IMG/VR virus record: IMGVR_UViG_3300017605_000491
Location: 1 to 45,645 of that record
From: a virus
DNA length: 45,645 nt
Direction: 5' to 3' (one strand)
The notes under the pieces are model-generated. The model was not told the DNA's origin. It made no database searches and was given only the letters and a program-made list of their open reading frames with translations. This document shows, in pieces, positions 1 to 8,141 of this stretch (its first letter is position 1; every line of letters starts with the position of its first letter). Position numbers and translations under genes: made by a program.

Positions 1-378
1 ATCCGGCTGGGCATCGACCTGAGCGAAGAGCGCCGGAAGTACGGCGGGAACACCCGCGCACTTGTGGCGGCTGCTATGCGGCTCTTGAACAACGCCACCC
101 CCCGGACGTCCGAGGAGCTGTTGCGCGAGGACGCGCCGCCGGCCGGGGCGTTCGACGGGGTCAACACTGTTTACACGCTGTCCGGGCCGGTGGCCGGGCA
201 GAACGTCCGGGTGGTCTACGGCATCGGCGGGGGGAATACCCAGCCGCTTGTCAAGACCCAGCAGAACCCCCCTGGCGCACTCCAATTCTTCTTCGATGTC
301 AACGACCCGACCACCATCGTTGTTGGCACACCGCCGCAAAGCGGTGATATACTTATCGCTACGTTTCGGACTCGGTAG
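1..378 (+). CDS. 3' part of a virion-region protein (5' end outside window)
   Basis: The frame is open from the first base of the window to a TAG at 376-378, giving 125 residues, so the gene begins upstream. The visible part starts with a charged helix-like stretch (LSEERRKYGG) and continues as a Gly/Thr/Val-rich region of likely beta structure ending GDILIATFRTR. An internal GTG at 64 is possible but needless, since the frame stays open upstream. It sits 8 bp before the next late gene, which has a strong AGGAGG-type site, so it belongs to the same late operon. I do not recognise a family; a tail or fibre component fits the location. A GTTTACAC word lies inside it (169-176), read as Val-Tyr-Thr. 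Confidence 0.7.
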   Translation: MRLGIDLSEERRKYGGNTRALVAAAMRLLNNATPRTSEELLREDAPPAGAFDGVNTVYTLSGPVAGQNVRVVYGIGGGNTQPLVKTQQNPPGALQFFFDVNDPTTIVVGTPPQSGDILIATFRTR

Positions 379-386
379 GAGGAGCT

Positions 387-1427
387 ATGGCTTTCAACGT
401 TGGCGGCACACTCACTCGCGGACAGACCGGCGGCGGTTTCGGCGTAGGCTCCAGCTTCGGCACGATCATCAGCGGGAGCAAGCCACCCAATGCGGCCATC
501 AAGCCGCCCAAGGTCGGCATGCCCACCAAGTCCGACTACGGCCCGGACCCGACGCGTCCGATCGTGGGGGCGACGTCACCCATTCCCACACCCAAGCACA
601 GCGACTTCGGGCACCCGGACAAGACCGGCATCCAAGAGGCGGCCAACGTCGCCAACCAGGCCGCGAAGAATTTCAACGATCCCACCAATAGCCTCGCGTT
701 CAAGAACCTGATGGGGCTCGCGTCCGAGAAGGGCGCCAGTGCGATGAGTGAAGTGGAGCGCAACGCGCGCAACTCCGCGTCGAAGGCGGGGTACACCGGG
801 GGCTTCAACGCGATCACGCAACAGGCGGACGCGGAGCGGTTCCACGCGCTCTCCGAGGCGGGCTTTGCCGGCGCGCAAACGATCCGTGAGGGCGAGGCCG
901 ACGTGTACGGACACGCGTCGTCGTCCCTTGCCTCACTCATGAGCGCGTACAACGCGTCGATGACCGCGAGCAACGTGGCGTACGGTAACGCCGTGGCCGA
1001 CGCCAACAAGACCCAGGCGGAAATCAACGCCGACGCGAAGAAGCAACAGGCGGTGCTCGACCTGGGATTCTCGCAGCTCGTGCAGCAGAAGAACCTGTCG
1101 TTCGCCGACGCCACGAACGCGGCGCGCCAGCTCCAGGCGCAGCTCGACCAGGCGTACAACGGCAGTCTCATCGACAACGCGAAGTACAACCAGATGTCCG
1201 CGTCGCTCCAGAACCAGCTCATGATGGAGCAAGCCCGGCTGAAGGAACAGGGGCGGCAATTCGACCTGACACGGGCGGACTCCAAGGAAGCGCGTGACCT
1301 GGCGCTCGAAGAGGCCGCGAAGCTGCGACGTGAGCGCGGGGTGGACCCGAACACCGGGCAGCACTTCGGCGAGACCCACACCCCGCATCAGGTCGGCAAG
1401 CCGGGCAGCGTGTTCCAGAACATCTAA
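387..1427 (+). CDS. Ala/Gln-rich helical virion protein, ejection-protein-like
   Basis: This 346-aa frame has a strong ribosome site (AGGAGGAG) about 7 nt before ATG 387. Residues 1-70 are Gly/Pro-rich and disordered-looking. About 85-320 are long Ala, Gln, Asn and Lys-rich helices with coiled-coil character and no cysteine. Large helical Ala/Gln-rich proteins next to tail and lysis genes are typical of phage internal or ejection proteins (P22 gp7/gp20 type), which leave the capsid with DNA. That assignment rests on composition and position, not on a recognised domain. The stop TAA overlaps the ATG of the next gene (TAATG), implying coupled translation. Confidence 0.6.
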   Translation: MAFNVGGTLTRGQTGGGFGVGSSFGTIISGSKPPNAAIKPPKVGMPTKSDYGPDPTRPIVGATSPIPTPKHSDFGHPDKTGIQEAANVANQAAKNFNDPTNSLAFKNLMGLASEKGASAMSEVERNARNSASKAGYTGGFNAITQQADAERFHALSEAGFAGAQTIREGEADVYGHASSSLASLMSAYNASMTASNVAYGNAVADANKTQAEINADAKKQQAVLDLGFSQLVQQKNLSFADATNAARQLQAQLDQAYNGSLIDNAKYNQMSASLQNQLMMEQARLKEQGRQFDLTRADSKEARDLALEEAAKLRRERGVDPNTGQHFGETHTPHQVGKPGSVFQNI

Positions 1428-3211
1428 TGCGCGCTGCCGTCCGCATGGTGTTGCTCGTCATCCTCACGTGCCTCCCGACACGTGTGTGGGCAACATCGGA
1501 CGGGAACACCACATTCACCGGTAACGGTGGTACCGGTACGCTTCAGGCGGACTTCTTCGCCGGCCGAGGCGTCACGACTAACTCCCAGGTCGACGATCTG
1601 GTGTACTGGATCACTGGCGAGGCGGTTCGCAACGTCACGATCTTCGTGCAACTCGGTGGTGTGCCCGGCGTGGGGAATGGTTGGGATGTCCACCTTCTCT
1701 ACAACGAGACGGCATTGCCAGCCGGAACGTCGTGTCAGGACGACTCGGCGAACATGGAAGACAGCGGGACGATCTTCTCGATCACCGGCACGAATGGATT
1801 CGGCGGCCCGACGTCGTTCGACCTGTTCAGCGTGGGCACGAACGTCGGCGCAGCGGCGCACTCGTGCATGAGCCTCAAGTTTGTGGAGACCGGCACGGCC
1901 AACGACGCCTCGGCGGTGTTCTCCGCGATTGCGTTGAACCCGGACGGGCTTGACGGCGACGCGGAGTACGTCACCGGCACGAATTCGACCTTCAGCGCGA
2001 CGTCATACCTCGGGCCAATCCCGAGCACGACAGTCGGCGACGTGAACACCTTTTTCTTGGCCCCGTTGGCGTACGAAGGGTGTGCGTGTGGCTTCTCGCT
2101 CGATACGGCGCCGGGCGCCGGCCAGAGCTGGACGTACGACTTCGAGCAATCGACGGCGGCGTTGACAGGCACCCAGATAGTCACGGACCTGACGTACACG
2201 CGGATCGACAATCTGGCGACGATTGCGAATACCAACCAGAGCGGGAATTGGGCGCGCAACACCACGGATATTTCCATCCCGCAGTTTGGCGCGTGGCGCG
2301 TGCGTCAGGAAGAGACGAGCGCGAGCACCGGCACCGGCGGTGAGATGTTCCATTGTGAGTGCTCGCCGGATACCGGTTCGCCCTTCGACACCGGCGCGTT
2401 TACACTGTACGGCGCCGCGACGAACCAGGCGATTACTGCACTCAAGATGGGGCGCGTGGCCGGCGCGTTCAATACGTCGGGCAGCCGTCAAGTTACGCCG
2501 TACCAGCTCGGGACGTGCACGGGTATCGTGTCGATGGGCACGACCCCGAGCGCCGGGACGTGGGACATCAAGGTGGAATATGGTGACACATCCGGCACGA
2601 GCTGTGCCGCGTCGACCACGTACAACTCGACGAGTACCTTGTGTCAGATCAACACGACGACGAACACCCACACGTGCACCTTCACGAATCAAGCCGTGAA
2701 CGTGCCGGCCGGACGATGCGTTGCGCTGACAGGAACGCGCGTCGGGCATACCGATGGATCGGGGAGCCTCCAATGGGCGATGGAATGCAACTTCGGCGGG
2801 GCGACACCGACCCCGACACCAACCGCAAGCCCCACACCAACTCGGACGCCTACACCGACGCCTACCGTGACTGTTACCGCGACGCCTACGCTAACCCCTA
2901 CACCGACCGCAAGCCTGACGCCGACACCAACGCTGACGCCAACCTCGACGGTGGCAGCGACCGCAACCGCAACGCCCACGCCGACCGTAACAGTGACGGC
3001 GACGCGTACGGCGACCCCGACTCCGACGCGGACAGTGACGCCGACGCCGACGAAGACCGCGACACCCACACCGACACGTACGCCGACGCCTACCCCGACG
3101 TGTCCCTTCGATCCGCTGTGCACGTTTGAGCATCCGTGCGCGACGCGGACGCGCACGCCGACACCGACCATGACGGTCGGTACCCCACAGGCCACCCCTA
3201 CGGTGCAATGA
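1427..3211 (+). CDS. secreted protein with long Thr-Pro repeat linker
   Basis: A 594-aa protein. Residues 1-22 form a Sec-type signal peptide: basic start, core [10 protein letters not shown], and a VWA cleavage site. About 23-455 are Gly/Thr/Ser-rich with paired cysteines and look like beta domains. About 457-558 are an almost pure Thr-Pro repeat (TPTPT, TATATPT). A short tail then carries three cysteines (CPFDP, CTFEHPC) and more TP repeats. Such linkers occur in surface proteins of some GC-rich bacteria and are odd for a phage. The stop forms an ATGA overlap with the next gene, which has the same design. It could be a virion surface or fibre protein, or a protein that alters the host envelope. 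Confidence 0.65.
   Translation: MRAAVRMVLLVILTCLPTRVWATSDGNTTFTGNGGTGTLQADFFAGRGVTTNSQVDDLVYWITGEAVRNVTIFVQLGGVPGVGNGWDVHLLYNETALPAGTSCQDDSANMEDSGTIFSITGTNGFGGPTSFDLFSVGTNVGAAAHSCMSLKFVETGTANDASAVFSAIALNPDGLDGDAEYVTGTNSTFSATSYLGPIPSTTVGDVNTFFLAPLAYEGCACGFSLDTAPGAGQSWTYDFEQSTAALTGTQIVTDLTYTRIDNLATIANTNQSGNWARNTTDISIPQFGAWRVRQEETSASTGTGGEMFHCECSPDTGSPFDTGAFTLYGAATNQAITALKMGRVAGAFNTSGSRQVTPYQLGTCTGIVSMGTTPSAGTWDIKVEYGDTSGTSCAASTTYNSTSTLCQINTTTNTHTCTFTNQAVNVPAGRCVALTGTRVGHTDGSGSLQWAMECNFGGATPTPTPTASPTPTRTPTPTPTVTVTATPTLTPTPTASLTPTPTLTPTSTVAATATATPTPTVTVTATRTATPTPTRTVTPTPTKTATPTPTRTPTPTPTCPFDPLCTFEHPCATRTRTPTPTMTVGTPQATPTVQ
2797..3110 (+). repeat. Thr-Pro coding low-complexity repeat
   Basis: Imperfect tandem ACN-CCN units code for Thr-Pro with Thr-Val and Thr-Ala interruptions. 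The mixed third bases (ccg, cca, ccc) show that protein composition rather than DNA identity is kept. The repeat produces long false open frames in other frames and on the other strand. Confidence 0.85.
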
Positions 3212-4581
3212 TGCGGCGAATAGCCCTCCTAATCTCCGCAAGCATCTTGGTGGCCACGCTGGCGTACGCCGTGGAGCCCATCGCCCCGAACGCGATCTTC
3301 GCCCCCGATCACACGTGGGCGAACGGGGATTGCCCGGTGGCGCAGGGGAACAAATTCGTGTGGGGCGGGACGTGCGGCAACAGCGTCAGCTCTGCGACGT
3401 GCCACAAACACCACTGCTCGGACGAGCTGTGTTTCAACCCGATTCCGTGTCCGAGCGGGTACGTATCGACCGGTATTGGCACGAACGGCGACGCGATCTG
3501 TGAGCTGGCAACGAATTTCATTCCGACGCCCACACCAACCGAGACGGCGACTCCCACGGCCACGTTAACTCCCACGGCCACGGTAACGGCAACGCCGACT
3601 GAGACGGTTACGCCTACGGCCACGGCTTCATTGACACCGACACCTACCGCAACCGCGAGCCCGAAGGCGGATCGCGATTTGTCATACCTGACGGTCACTG
3701 GTGCGGGCGGCATCCTTCCGCAGTCGCGGCAGCTTAGTGTTTCATCTGGCATCGACAGCCTGGACGGTGGACCGGGAAACGTGTTCTCGCTGTCGTGCTC
3801 AACGGCTGATGCGTCGACCAAGGGATGCGTAACGACGTTGGCTCAGGCGTTTGCCGGCGATAAGACGTTCAATGACGACATCACGGCGAAGGATCACGTT
3901 TACATCGCGCCGACCACGACGCCCACGCCGACGAATACAAGCGCGACAGATACTCCGACGCCTACCACGTCACCATCACCCACCGCTACGGTTACAGGGG
4001 TGGCGACTTCAACAGTGGCGGCCACGGTTGCGGCTACGCCCACCCCGCGCCCGGAGCCACGTATCGTGAGTGGCGGCCGTCCGATCAACGGCACGTGCTG
4101 GGCCGAAGGCGGCCCCTATCAGAGTTTTGGATCGAGCGGGACCGGCGGCGGTATTGGCGGCAACCCGATTGGATACGCCTCGGCCTTCGTGTCGTGGCCC
4201 TTCGATGTTGTGGTGGCAAACGTGACGTGCACGAAGAACAGCGTCTTCGTGTGGGGGCGTACGTTCTACTCTCGCTTTCAAACCGCGCTGAAAGCGTCGT
4301 GCCGCCCCAACTGGCCGGCAACGACGAACCTCATATGCGATTGGACCGACCGCCGCGATGGACCGTATTGCACGCTCACGGGTGACAGCAATTCCGTCGT
4401 CATGTGCTCGTCGTCGGATGATCTTGGAGTGACGTCGTACAGCAATCAACCGTTGTATGTACCGGCCGGTACTGTGTACCGGTTGCTGGCTCAAGAAGTC
4501 CCGACGAGTGGCTCCGCAGTCGGCACGTGCACCTGGCTAGCGTGCATGGCTGCTGGGCCGCCCGATCCTATGGCACCATGA
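3208..4581 (+). CDS. second secreted Thr-Pro linker protein with fibre-like segment
   Basis: Start ATG 3208 is chosen because it overlaps the previous stop (ATGA) and is followed at once by a signal peptide ([21 protein letters not shown]). An upstream in-frame start would only add the antisense-like tail of the repeat. The 457-aa product has a Cys-rich domain (about 22-105), a Thr-Pro/Thr-Ala linker (105-152), a middle segment containing [18 protein letters not shown] (152-232), a second linker (233-286) and a Cys-containing C-terminal domain (287-457). GDKTF-type segments are common in tail fibres and trimeric surface proteins. A virion-attached or exported adhesin-like role is inferred only. 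Confidence 0.65.
   Translation: MMRRIALLISASILVATLAYAVEPIAPNAIFAPDHTWANGDCPVAQGNKFVWGGTCGNSVSSATCHKHHCSDELCFNPIPCPSGYVSTGIGTNGDAICELATNFIPTPTPTETATPTATLTPTATVTATPTETVTPTATASLTPTPTATASPKADRDLSYLTVTGAGGILPQSRQLSVSSGIDSLDGGPGNVFSLSCSTADASTKGCVTTLAQAFAGDKTFNDDITAKDHVYIAPTTTPTPTNTSATDTPTPTTSPSPTATVTGVATSTVAATVAATPTPRPEPRIVSGGRPINGTCWAEGGPYQSFGSSGTGGGIGGNPIGYASAFVSWPFDVVVANVTCTKNSVFVWGRTFYSRFQTALKASCRPNWPATTNLICDWTDRRDGPYCTLTGDSNSVVMCSSSDDLGVTSYSNQPLYVPAGTVYRLLAQEVPTSGSAVGTCTWLACMAAGPPDPMAP
3523..3663 (+). repeat. Thr-Pro/Thr-Ala coding repeat
   Basis: This short low-complexity tract codes for [16 protein letters not shown]-like sequence inside the 457-aa secreted protein. The degenerate third bases suggest selection for the linker rather than recent DNA duplication. 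Confidence 0.75.
3907..4065 (+). repeat. second Thr-Pro coding repeat in the same gene
   Basis: A Thr/Pro/Ser/Ala-rich tract ([18 protein letters not shown] and onward) separates the fibre-like middle segment from the C-terminal domain. Confidence 0.75.
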
Positions 4582-4859
4582 CGGAGCAATTACCCATGAC
4601 CAAGTACATTCCTCAACTTGCTGGTGCGATCGTCACCCTCTTTCTCGCCATCGTCGGCGCGTATCTCGCCGTCGATCGACACGTGGTGGCTCTCGCCGCG
4701 ACGTCGCTCACCACGACACAGGTTGAGCACATCATCGACTTGAAGACGGTGGACAAGCTGGATGAAATCATCAGGCGGCTTCAACACATAGACACGCAGA
4801 TCGACCGCTTGCAAAACACCGTTCCACGTACTAACGTGGCAGTTTCACAGGAGAAATGA
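4578..4859 (+). CDS. small N-terminal transmembrane plus coiled-coil protein (i-spanin or holin-accessory candidate)
   Basis: ATG 4578 overlaps the previous stop (ATGA). The 93-aa product has one hydrophobic segment at about residues 10-36 (LAGAIVTLFLAIVGAYLAV) followed by a heptad-like helix (KTVDKLDEIIRRLQHIDTQI). An N-terminal membrane anchor with an exported coiled coil is the layout of inner-membrane spanins. The gene lies in the lysis neighbourhood, 1.2 kb before the lysozyme. No partner lipoprotein was identified, so a holin accessory role is equally possible. A second ATG at 4596 is an alternative start. Confidence 0.55.
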   Translation: MTEQLPMTKYIPQLAGAIVTLFLAIVGAYLAVDRHVVALAATSLTTTQVEHIIDLKTVDKLDEIIRRLQHIDTQIDRLQNTVPRTNVAVSQEK

Positions 4860-4860
4860 C

Positions 4861-5070
4861 ATGCTGGACATCGTCGGCAAACGGTTCCTCGGCTACCTCG
4901 TGACCCTCGTCGCAGGGCTCGGTGCGGCTCGGTTCATCTCGGACGGCATCCAGTTGGAGCACTTCTACAGCTTCAGCTCGACGCTGTTCGGCATCTACGT
5001 CGCGGGCCAGAGCGTCACCGACTCGGTGGCGTTCTTCAAGGGCCTGAAGACCCTCATCCCTGGTGTTTAA
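4861..5070 (+). CDS. small membrane protein, holin candidate
   Basis: A 69-aa protein with two hydrophobic stretches, YLVTLVAGLGAARFI and TLFGIYVAGQSVTDSVAFF. Its length and two-helix layout fit a class II holin, the pore-former that releases the cytoplasmic lysozyme. AGGAGA precedes the ATG at good spacing. It is placed between a membrane-anchored coiled-coil protein and the region leading to the GH24 lysozyme, which has no signal peptide and therefore needs a holin. The function is inferred from topology and place only. Its stop lies in a GTTTAAAT word (5065-5072). Confidence 0.5.
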   Translation: MLDIVGKRFLGYLVTLVAGLGAARFISDGIQLEHFYSFSSTLFGIYVAGQSVTDSVAFFKGLKTLIPGV

Positions 5071-5433
5071 ATGATGAAGCCCCCGACCAAGCCCGGCGCT
5101 GGGTTCGCGTCGATGTTCGACCCGTGGAAGCCTCGTCCGTGGATGAGCCCCTTCGGCGCGGCGGCGATGCCGTCCGCTGCGGGGCCGATGCCGCAGGCGG
5201 CGCCACCTACGGCGAGCCCGGCGCAGGCGCGTCCGGCCGCGTCGCCCCGGATGGCGGCCCCCGGCAAGCCGACCGTGATGCCGAACGGCACTCCGGGCTC
5301 GCCGGTCAACATGCCCGTACCACGCAACGCGGACGGTAGCGTGAACCGGAACCCCGGTGACGCGCCCATCCAGGCGTCTTATAGTGGTGAAGCCACTGGA
5401 GTACACGCCAGCCCGTTTGCACGTCGCGGCTAG
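5071..5433 (+). CDS. Pro/Ala-rich protein of unknown function
   Basis: This 120-aa frame starts directly after the previous stop (TAA then ATGATG). It is dominated by Pro, Ala, Met and Gly (GPMPQAAPPTASPAQARPAA) with no predicted compact fold. Tight packing in the late operon supports translation. No family is recognised; such proteins can be disordered virion or assembly factors. Confidence 0.5.
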   Translation: MMKPPTKPGAGFASMFDPWKPRPWMSPFGAAAMPSAAGPMPQAAPPTASPAQARPAASPRMAAPGKPTVMPNGTPGSPVNMPVPRNADGSVNRNPGDAPIQASYSGEATGVHASPFARRG

Positions 5434-5449
5434 GCCACAGGAGACAACC

Positions 5450-5773
5450 ATGAAATTCCTTCGCTACCTCTCAGCCAAGTTTTTCTCGTTCATGCACGGT
5501 CCCGGCGGGCGCATCCTTTCGGACGCGGTCGCGTCGATCATCGCCGAGGCGGGCGCCGTTGGAGCGTCCGTGCTGCTCGAAGAGGCCAAGCGCCGGGTCG
5601 GTACGATCGACGCAGCCCCCGGACGCGGCTCGATCAAGGCGGCCAACGTTCAGGAGTACCTGACGGCGTACGCGGAGCGCGTCGGCATCGAGGCGTCTCG
5701 TTCTCTCATCAACTACACCGTCGAGGCGGCCTTGCGCGCCGTTCGCGCGGAATCCATCACGGAGGTGAAGTAA
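5450..5773 (+). CDS. unknown helical protein, 107 aa
   Basis: ATG 5450 is preferred because CAGGAG lies 7 nt upstream; longer upstream frames lack a site and overlap the previous gene. The protein opens with MKFLRYLSAKFFSFMHG, a basic amphipathic segment that could bind membrane, followed by Ala/Glu-rich helices with a small-residue stretch (AGAVGASVLLEEA). It ends 1 nt before the next ATG. No family is recognised. Its place among membrane and lysis genes suggests an envelope-related or virion role. Confidence 0.55.
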   Translation: MKFLRYLSAKFFSFMHGPGGRILSDAVASIIAEAGAVGASVLLEEAKRRVGTIDAAPGRGSIKAANVQEYLTAYAERVGIEASRSLINYTVEAALRAVRAESITEVK

Positions 5774-5774
5774 C

Positions 5775-6044
5775 ATGCCCGGTGACGCATTCGCATCCAT
5801 CCTATCGAAGAAGGAACAGCTCAAGCAGGCCACGGAGGACACCGACATCGGTGTGCGTGGCCCGCGTAAGGCGGCAGTCGGCGCCAAGCGCGGCATCGTC
5901 GAACCCGAGGCGACGGAACCCGCGCCGAAGGACGACAAGCGGCCGACCAAGTACAACATGCCCCGCAACAAGGGCGAGTCGATGGGCGACTACGCCGATC
6001 GTCTCGAAGCCGCGCAGAAGGCCGAGCGCGCCGAGCGCAAATGA
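5775..6044 (+). CDS. small charged protein of unknown function
   Basis: An 89-aa, Lys/Glu/Asp/Pro-rich protein without hydrophobic core segments, apparently disordered with a C-terminal helix (GDYADRLEAAQKAERAERK). The upstream sequence GGAGGTGAAGTAAC gives a strong ribosome site. The stop overlaps the lysozyme ATG (ATGA), so it may be coupled to lysozyme synthesis. No family is recognised. Confidence 0.55.
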   Translation: MPGDAFASILSKKEQLKQATEDTDIGVRGPRKAAVGAKRGIVEPEATEPAPKDDKRPTKYNMPRNKGESMGDYADRLEAAQKAERAERK

Positions 6045-6511
6045 ATGACGATACCCGAACGTCCGACGCCGGACTCCGACTCCTCACCCGCGTCGAAGGC
6101 TTCCGTAGCCACGTCTACGACGACGGCGCCGGCTTCGCCACGATCGGGTATGGGCACCTTATCCATCGGGGTCGTCCCGGCACTAACCCCGACGCAGAAG
6201 CGCCTTTTGCTGATGGCATCTCGGAGAACGAAGGGCTGTCGCTCCTGCGGAAAGACATCGAGGTAGCGGAGAGTGTCATCAAGCGGTGCGTTCAGGTGCC
6301 GCTGCGCCAGCATCAATTCGACGCGCTCGTGTCATTCGTGTTCAACGTGGGAGAGCCGGCGTTCACCGGCAGCACGCTCTTGCGACGGCTCAACAAGGGC
6401 GAGTGGGCTCAGGTGCCCGGTGAATTTCAACGCTGGACGTACGCGGGGGGCAAGGTGATGCCGGGCCTCCTCAAGCGTCGTCGGCTCGAAGCTGATTTGT
6501 TCGGAGGATAA
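6041..6511 (+). CDS. GH24 endolysin (T4-type lysozyme / muramidase)
   Basis: This 156-aa lysozyme would cut the beta-1,4 bond between N-acetylmuramic acid and N-acetylglucosamine in peptidoglycan. The GH24 active-site pattern is clear: Glu19 in VEGFRSHVYDD, Asp28 at +9 and Thr34 at +15 in FATIGYGH, the same spacing as T4 lysozyme Glu11, Asp20 and Thr26. Later family features include the aromatic and basic helix QFDALVSFVFNVG and the tail GLLKRRRLEADLF. There is no signal peptide, so release should depend on a holin, with candidates just upstream. The start overlaps the previous stop (ATGA). Confidence 0.93.
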   Translation: MNDDTRTSDAGLRLLTRVEGFRSHVYDDGAGFATIGYGHLIHRGRPGTNPDAEAPFADGISENEGLSLLRKDIEVAESVIKRCVQVPLRQHQFDALVSFVFNVGEPAFTGSTLLRRLNKGEWAQVPGEFQRWTYAGGKVMPGLLKRRRLEADLFGG

Positions 6512-6513
6512 CC

Positions 6514-8136
6514 GTGGCTCTTTCACTCGAAGACTTGGTGAATCTCGGGATGGGTAAGCGCGGGGTGTCCGTCGAGGGCACTGGCGCGGCCGAAGCGATC
6601 AAGGACGCCCAATATGAGGCGGACGTGGCGGCCATCAAGAAAGAGAAACTCGGCCGCAAGGAAGCCGCTGCGGCGCGGCGCGCTGCCGCGTACGGTCCCG
6701 CCGACGCCAACCGCAAGGGCCTGGCGCCGGGGATGGACAAGACGCTCACCGACCAAGTGAAGGGCACCGGGCCGGAGAATCCGGGCTTCGACCTGTTGGC
6801 GAAGTCCGCGCCTGAGAAGGCGGCGGCCGAAGTCGACAAGTACGAGCAAGCGTACGGACTCGCTCCGCGTGCCTCCGCGCCCGGCACCGATGACATTTAC
6901 ACCGACGCGCCGGCACGTGCCGGTGGCCGCCCCGAGATGATGAAGTACAACGGGGCGGTCGAGGGTCTTCGCGGTGTCGATGTGCGGCGGTCTGCTATTC
7001 GGCAGGAGTTTGGTGGCACAGCGGACGACGCGGCTGCCGTGTCGTACTCTGACAAGCCGGGTGCCGGCATGCGTCCCGTTGATACTGGCCTCGGGAACGT
7101 CAGTGCCGGTGTAAACGAAGAGCAGATGGACCCGCGTCGTCGCGAGGTGGTCCAACGCATCCGCATGGCGCGCGATCAGATCGCCCTCGGCGAGAAGTCT
7201 CAGGACGTCGTCGACAAGGAAGTGGTGAAGCACCTTCCCGGCGCGATCAGCGACTTGAAGAAACTCGGCCCCGAAGAGGCCGGCAAGAAGTGGCTGGGCA
7301 TGGTCGCGAGTGGCGACTTGAGTGACGCCGCGTACCGGCGTATCGGCGCGGAGTCGGCCGAAGAGGCGAAGCGACAGGACGAGTCGGCGTACGCCAAGAC
7401 CCGTGAGAAGTACATCGACACGGCGCGGGAGACCGGCGTGGGTCGCGCCATCGACGTCATCAACAAGAACCGCAAGTACGGCAAGTCGGACCCGCAACAC
7501 CTGGCGCGCATCGAGCAGGAGCTACGCCACCTGGGCAAGTCCTCGCTCGATCCCGAAGCGATCCTGACGCCGAACGCCTTCTTGCCGCTCTCGAAGGCAG
7601 ACGTTGGCTTCTTCCGGCGTGGCGGGAACAACACCCCCACGAAGTCCGACAAGCCCGACGCCGACGCACCACCGACGATCAGCAACGTTCACAACGGCAA
7701 GACCACGCTTCAGCTCGCGGGCGAACAGGCCCAGGCTGGCGCGGATCAGGTAGAGCAGCGCGTGACTGCCCCCGACATCGTGGGGAAGCCCGCGCGCCCG
7801 CTGTCTAGCTATCTTGGGCTGACTGGCGCCACAGGCGCCCCGGAGCCGGCGAACACGTCCGGCAACACCGTGCCCACGGCTGAGACGGCGCTTTCGTTTC
7901 TCGAAGGCGGCGGCAACGTGCAGAAGGGCCGCGAGCTGCGAAAGAAGCGTGGGCGAACGCTCGACGAGACGCGCAACAGTCAGCCGCCGTTTAAAGACAT
8001 GCCCCCGCAGGTCGGCGAGACCAAGAAGATCCCCGGTGGGCAGGCCACAGCGGTGGGGGCCGGCACCCTCGGGTACCAGATCAACCCCGAAAGCGAGCTG
8101 ATGGCATGGCTTCTTCGCGGCGGACGGAGTAAGTAA
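6514..8136 (+). CDS. large virion-region protein of unknown function, 540 aa
   Basis: The start is GTG 6514 with GGAGG 6 nt upstream. The product is hydrophilic, rich in Ala, Lys, Glu, Gly and Asp, largely helical (EAAAARRAAAYGPADANR) with disordered Pro/Gly segments near the C-terminus. No catalytic motif is seen. It lies between the lysozyme and the 1099-aa protein. Large hydrophilic proteins in this position are often internal virion proteins, but nothing in the sequence proves it. It contains a reverse-oriented GTGTAAAC word (7109-7116) and a GTTTAAAG word (7989). Confidence 0.6.
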   Translation: MALSLEDLVNLGMGKRGVSVEGTGAAEAIKDAQYEADVAAIKKEKLGRKEAAAARRAAAYGPADANRKGLAPGMDKTLTDQVKGTGPENPGFDLLAKSAPEKAAAEVDKYEQAYGLAPRASAPGTDDIYTDAPARAGGRPEMMKYNGAVEGLRGVDVRRSAIRQEFGGTADDAAAVSYSDKPGAGMRPVDTGLGNVSAGVNEEQMDPRRREVVQRIRMARDQIALGEKSQDVVDKEVVKHLPGAISDLKKLGPEEAGKKWLGMVASGDLSDAAYRRIGAESAEEAKRQDESAYAKTREKYIDTARETGVGRAIDVINKNRKYGKSDPQHLARIEQELRHLGKSSLDPEAILTPNAFLPLSKADVGFFRRGGNNTPTKSDKPDADAPPTISNVHNGKTTLQLAGEQAQAGADQVEQRVTAPDIVGKPARPLSSYLGLTGATGAPEPANTSGNTVPTAETALSFLEGGGNVQKGRELRKKRGRTLDETRNSQPPFKDMPPQVGETKKIPGGQATAVGAGTLGYQINPESELMAWLLRGGRSK

Positions 8137-8141
8137 CCCGT

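Noticed and set aside
2689-3195. Long minus-strand frame rich in Val-Gly-Val repeats
   Set aside because: It is the antisense of the Thr-Pro coding repeat; composition follows the repeat and the plus-strand gene has a signal peptide and ATGA coupling.
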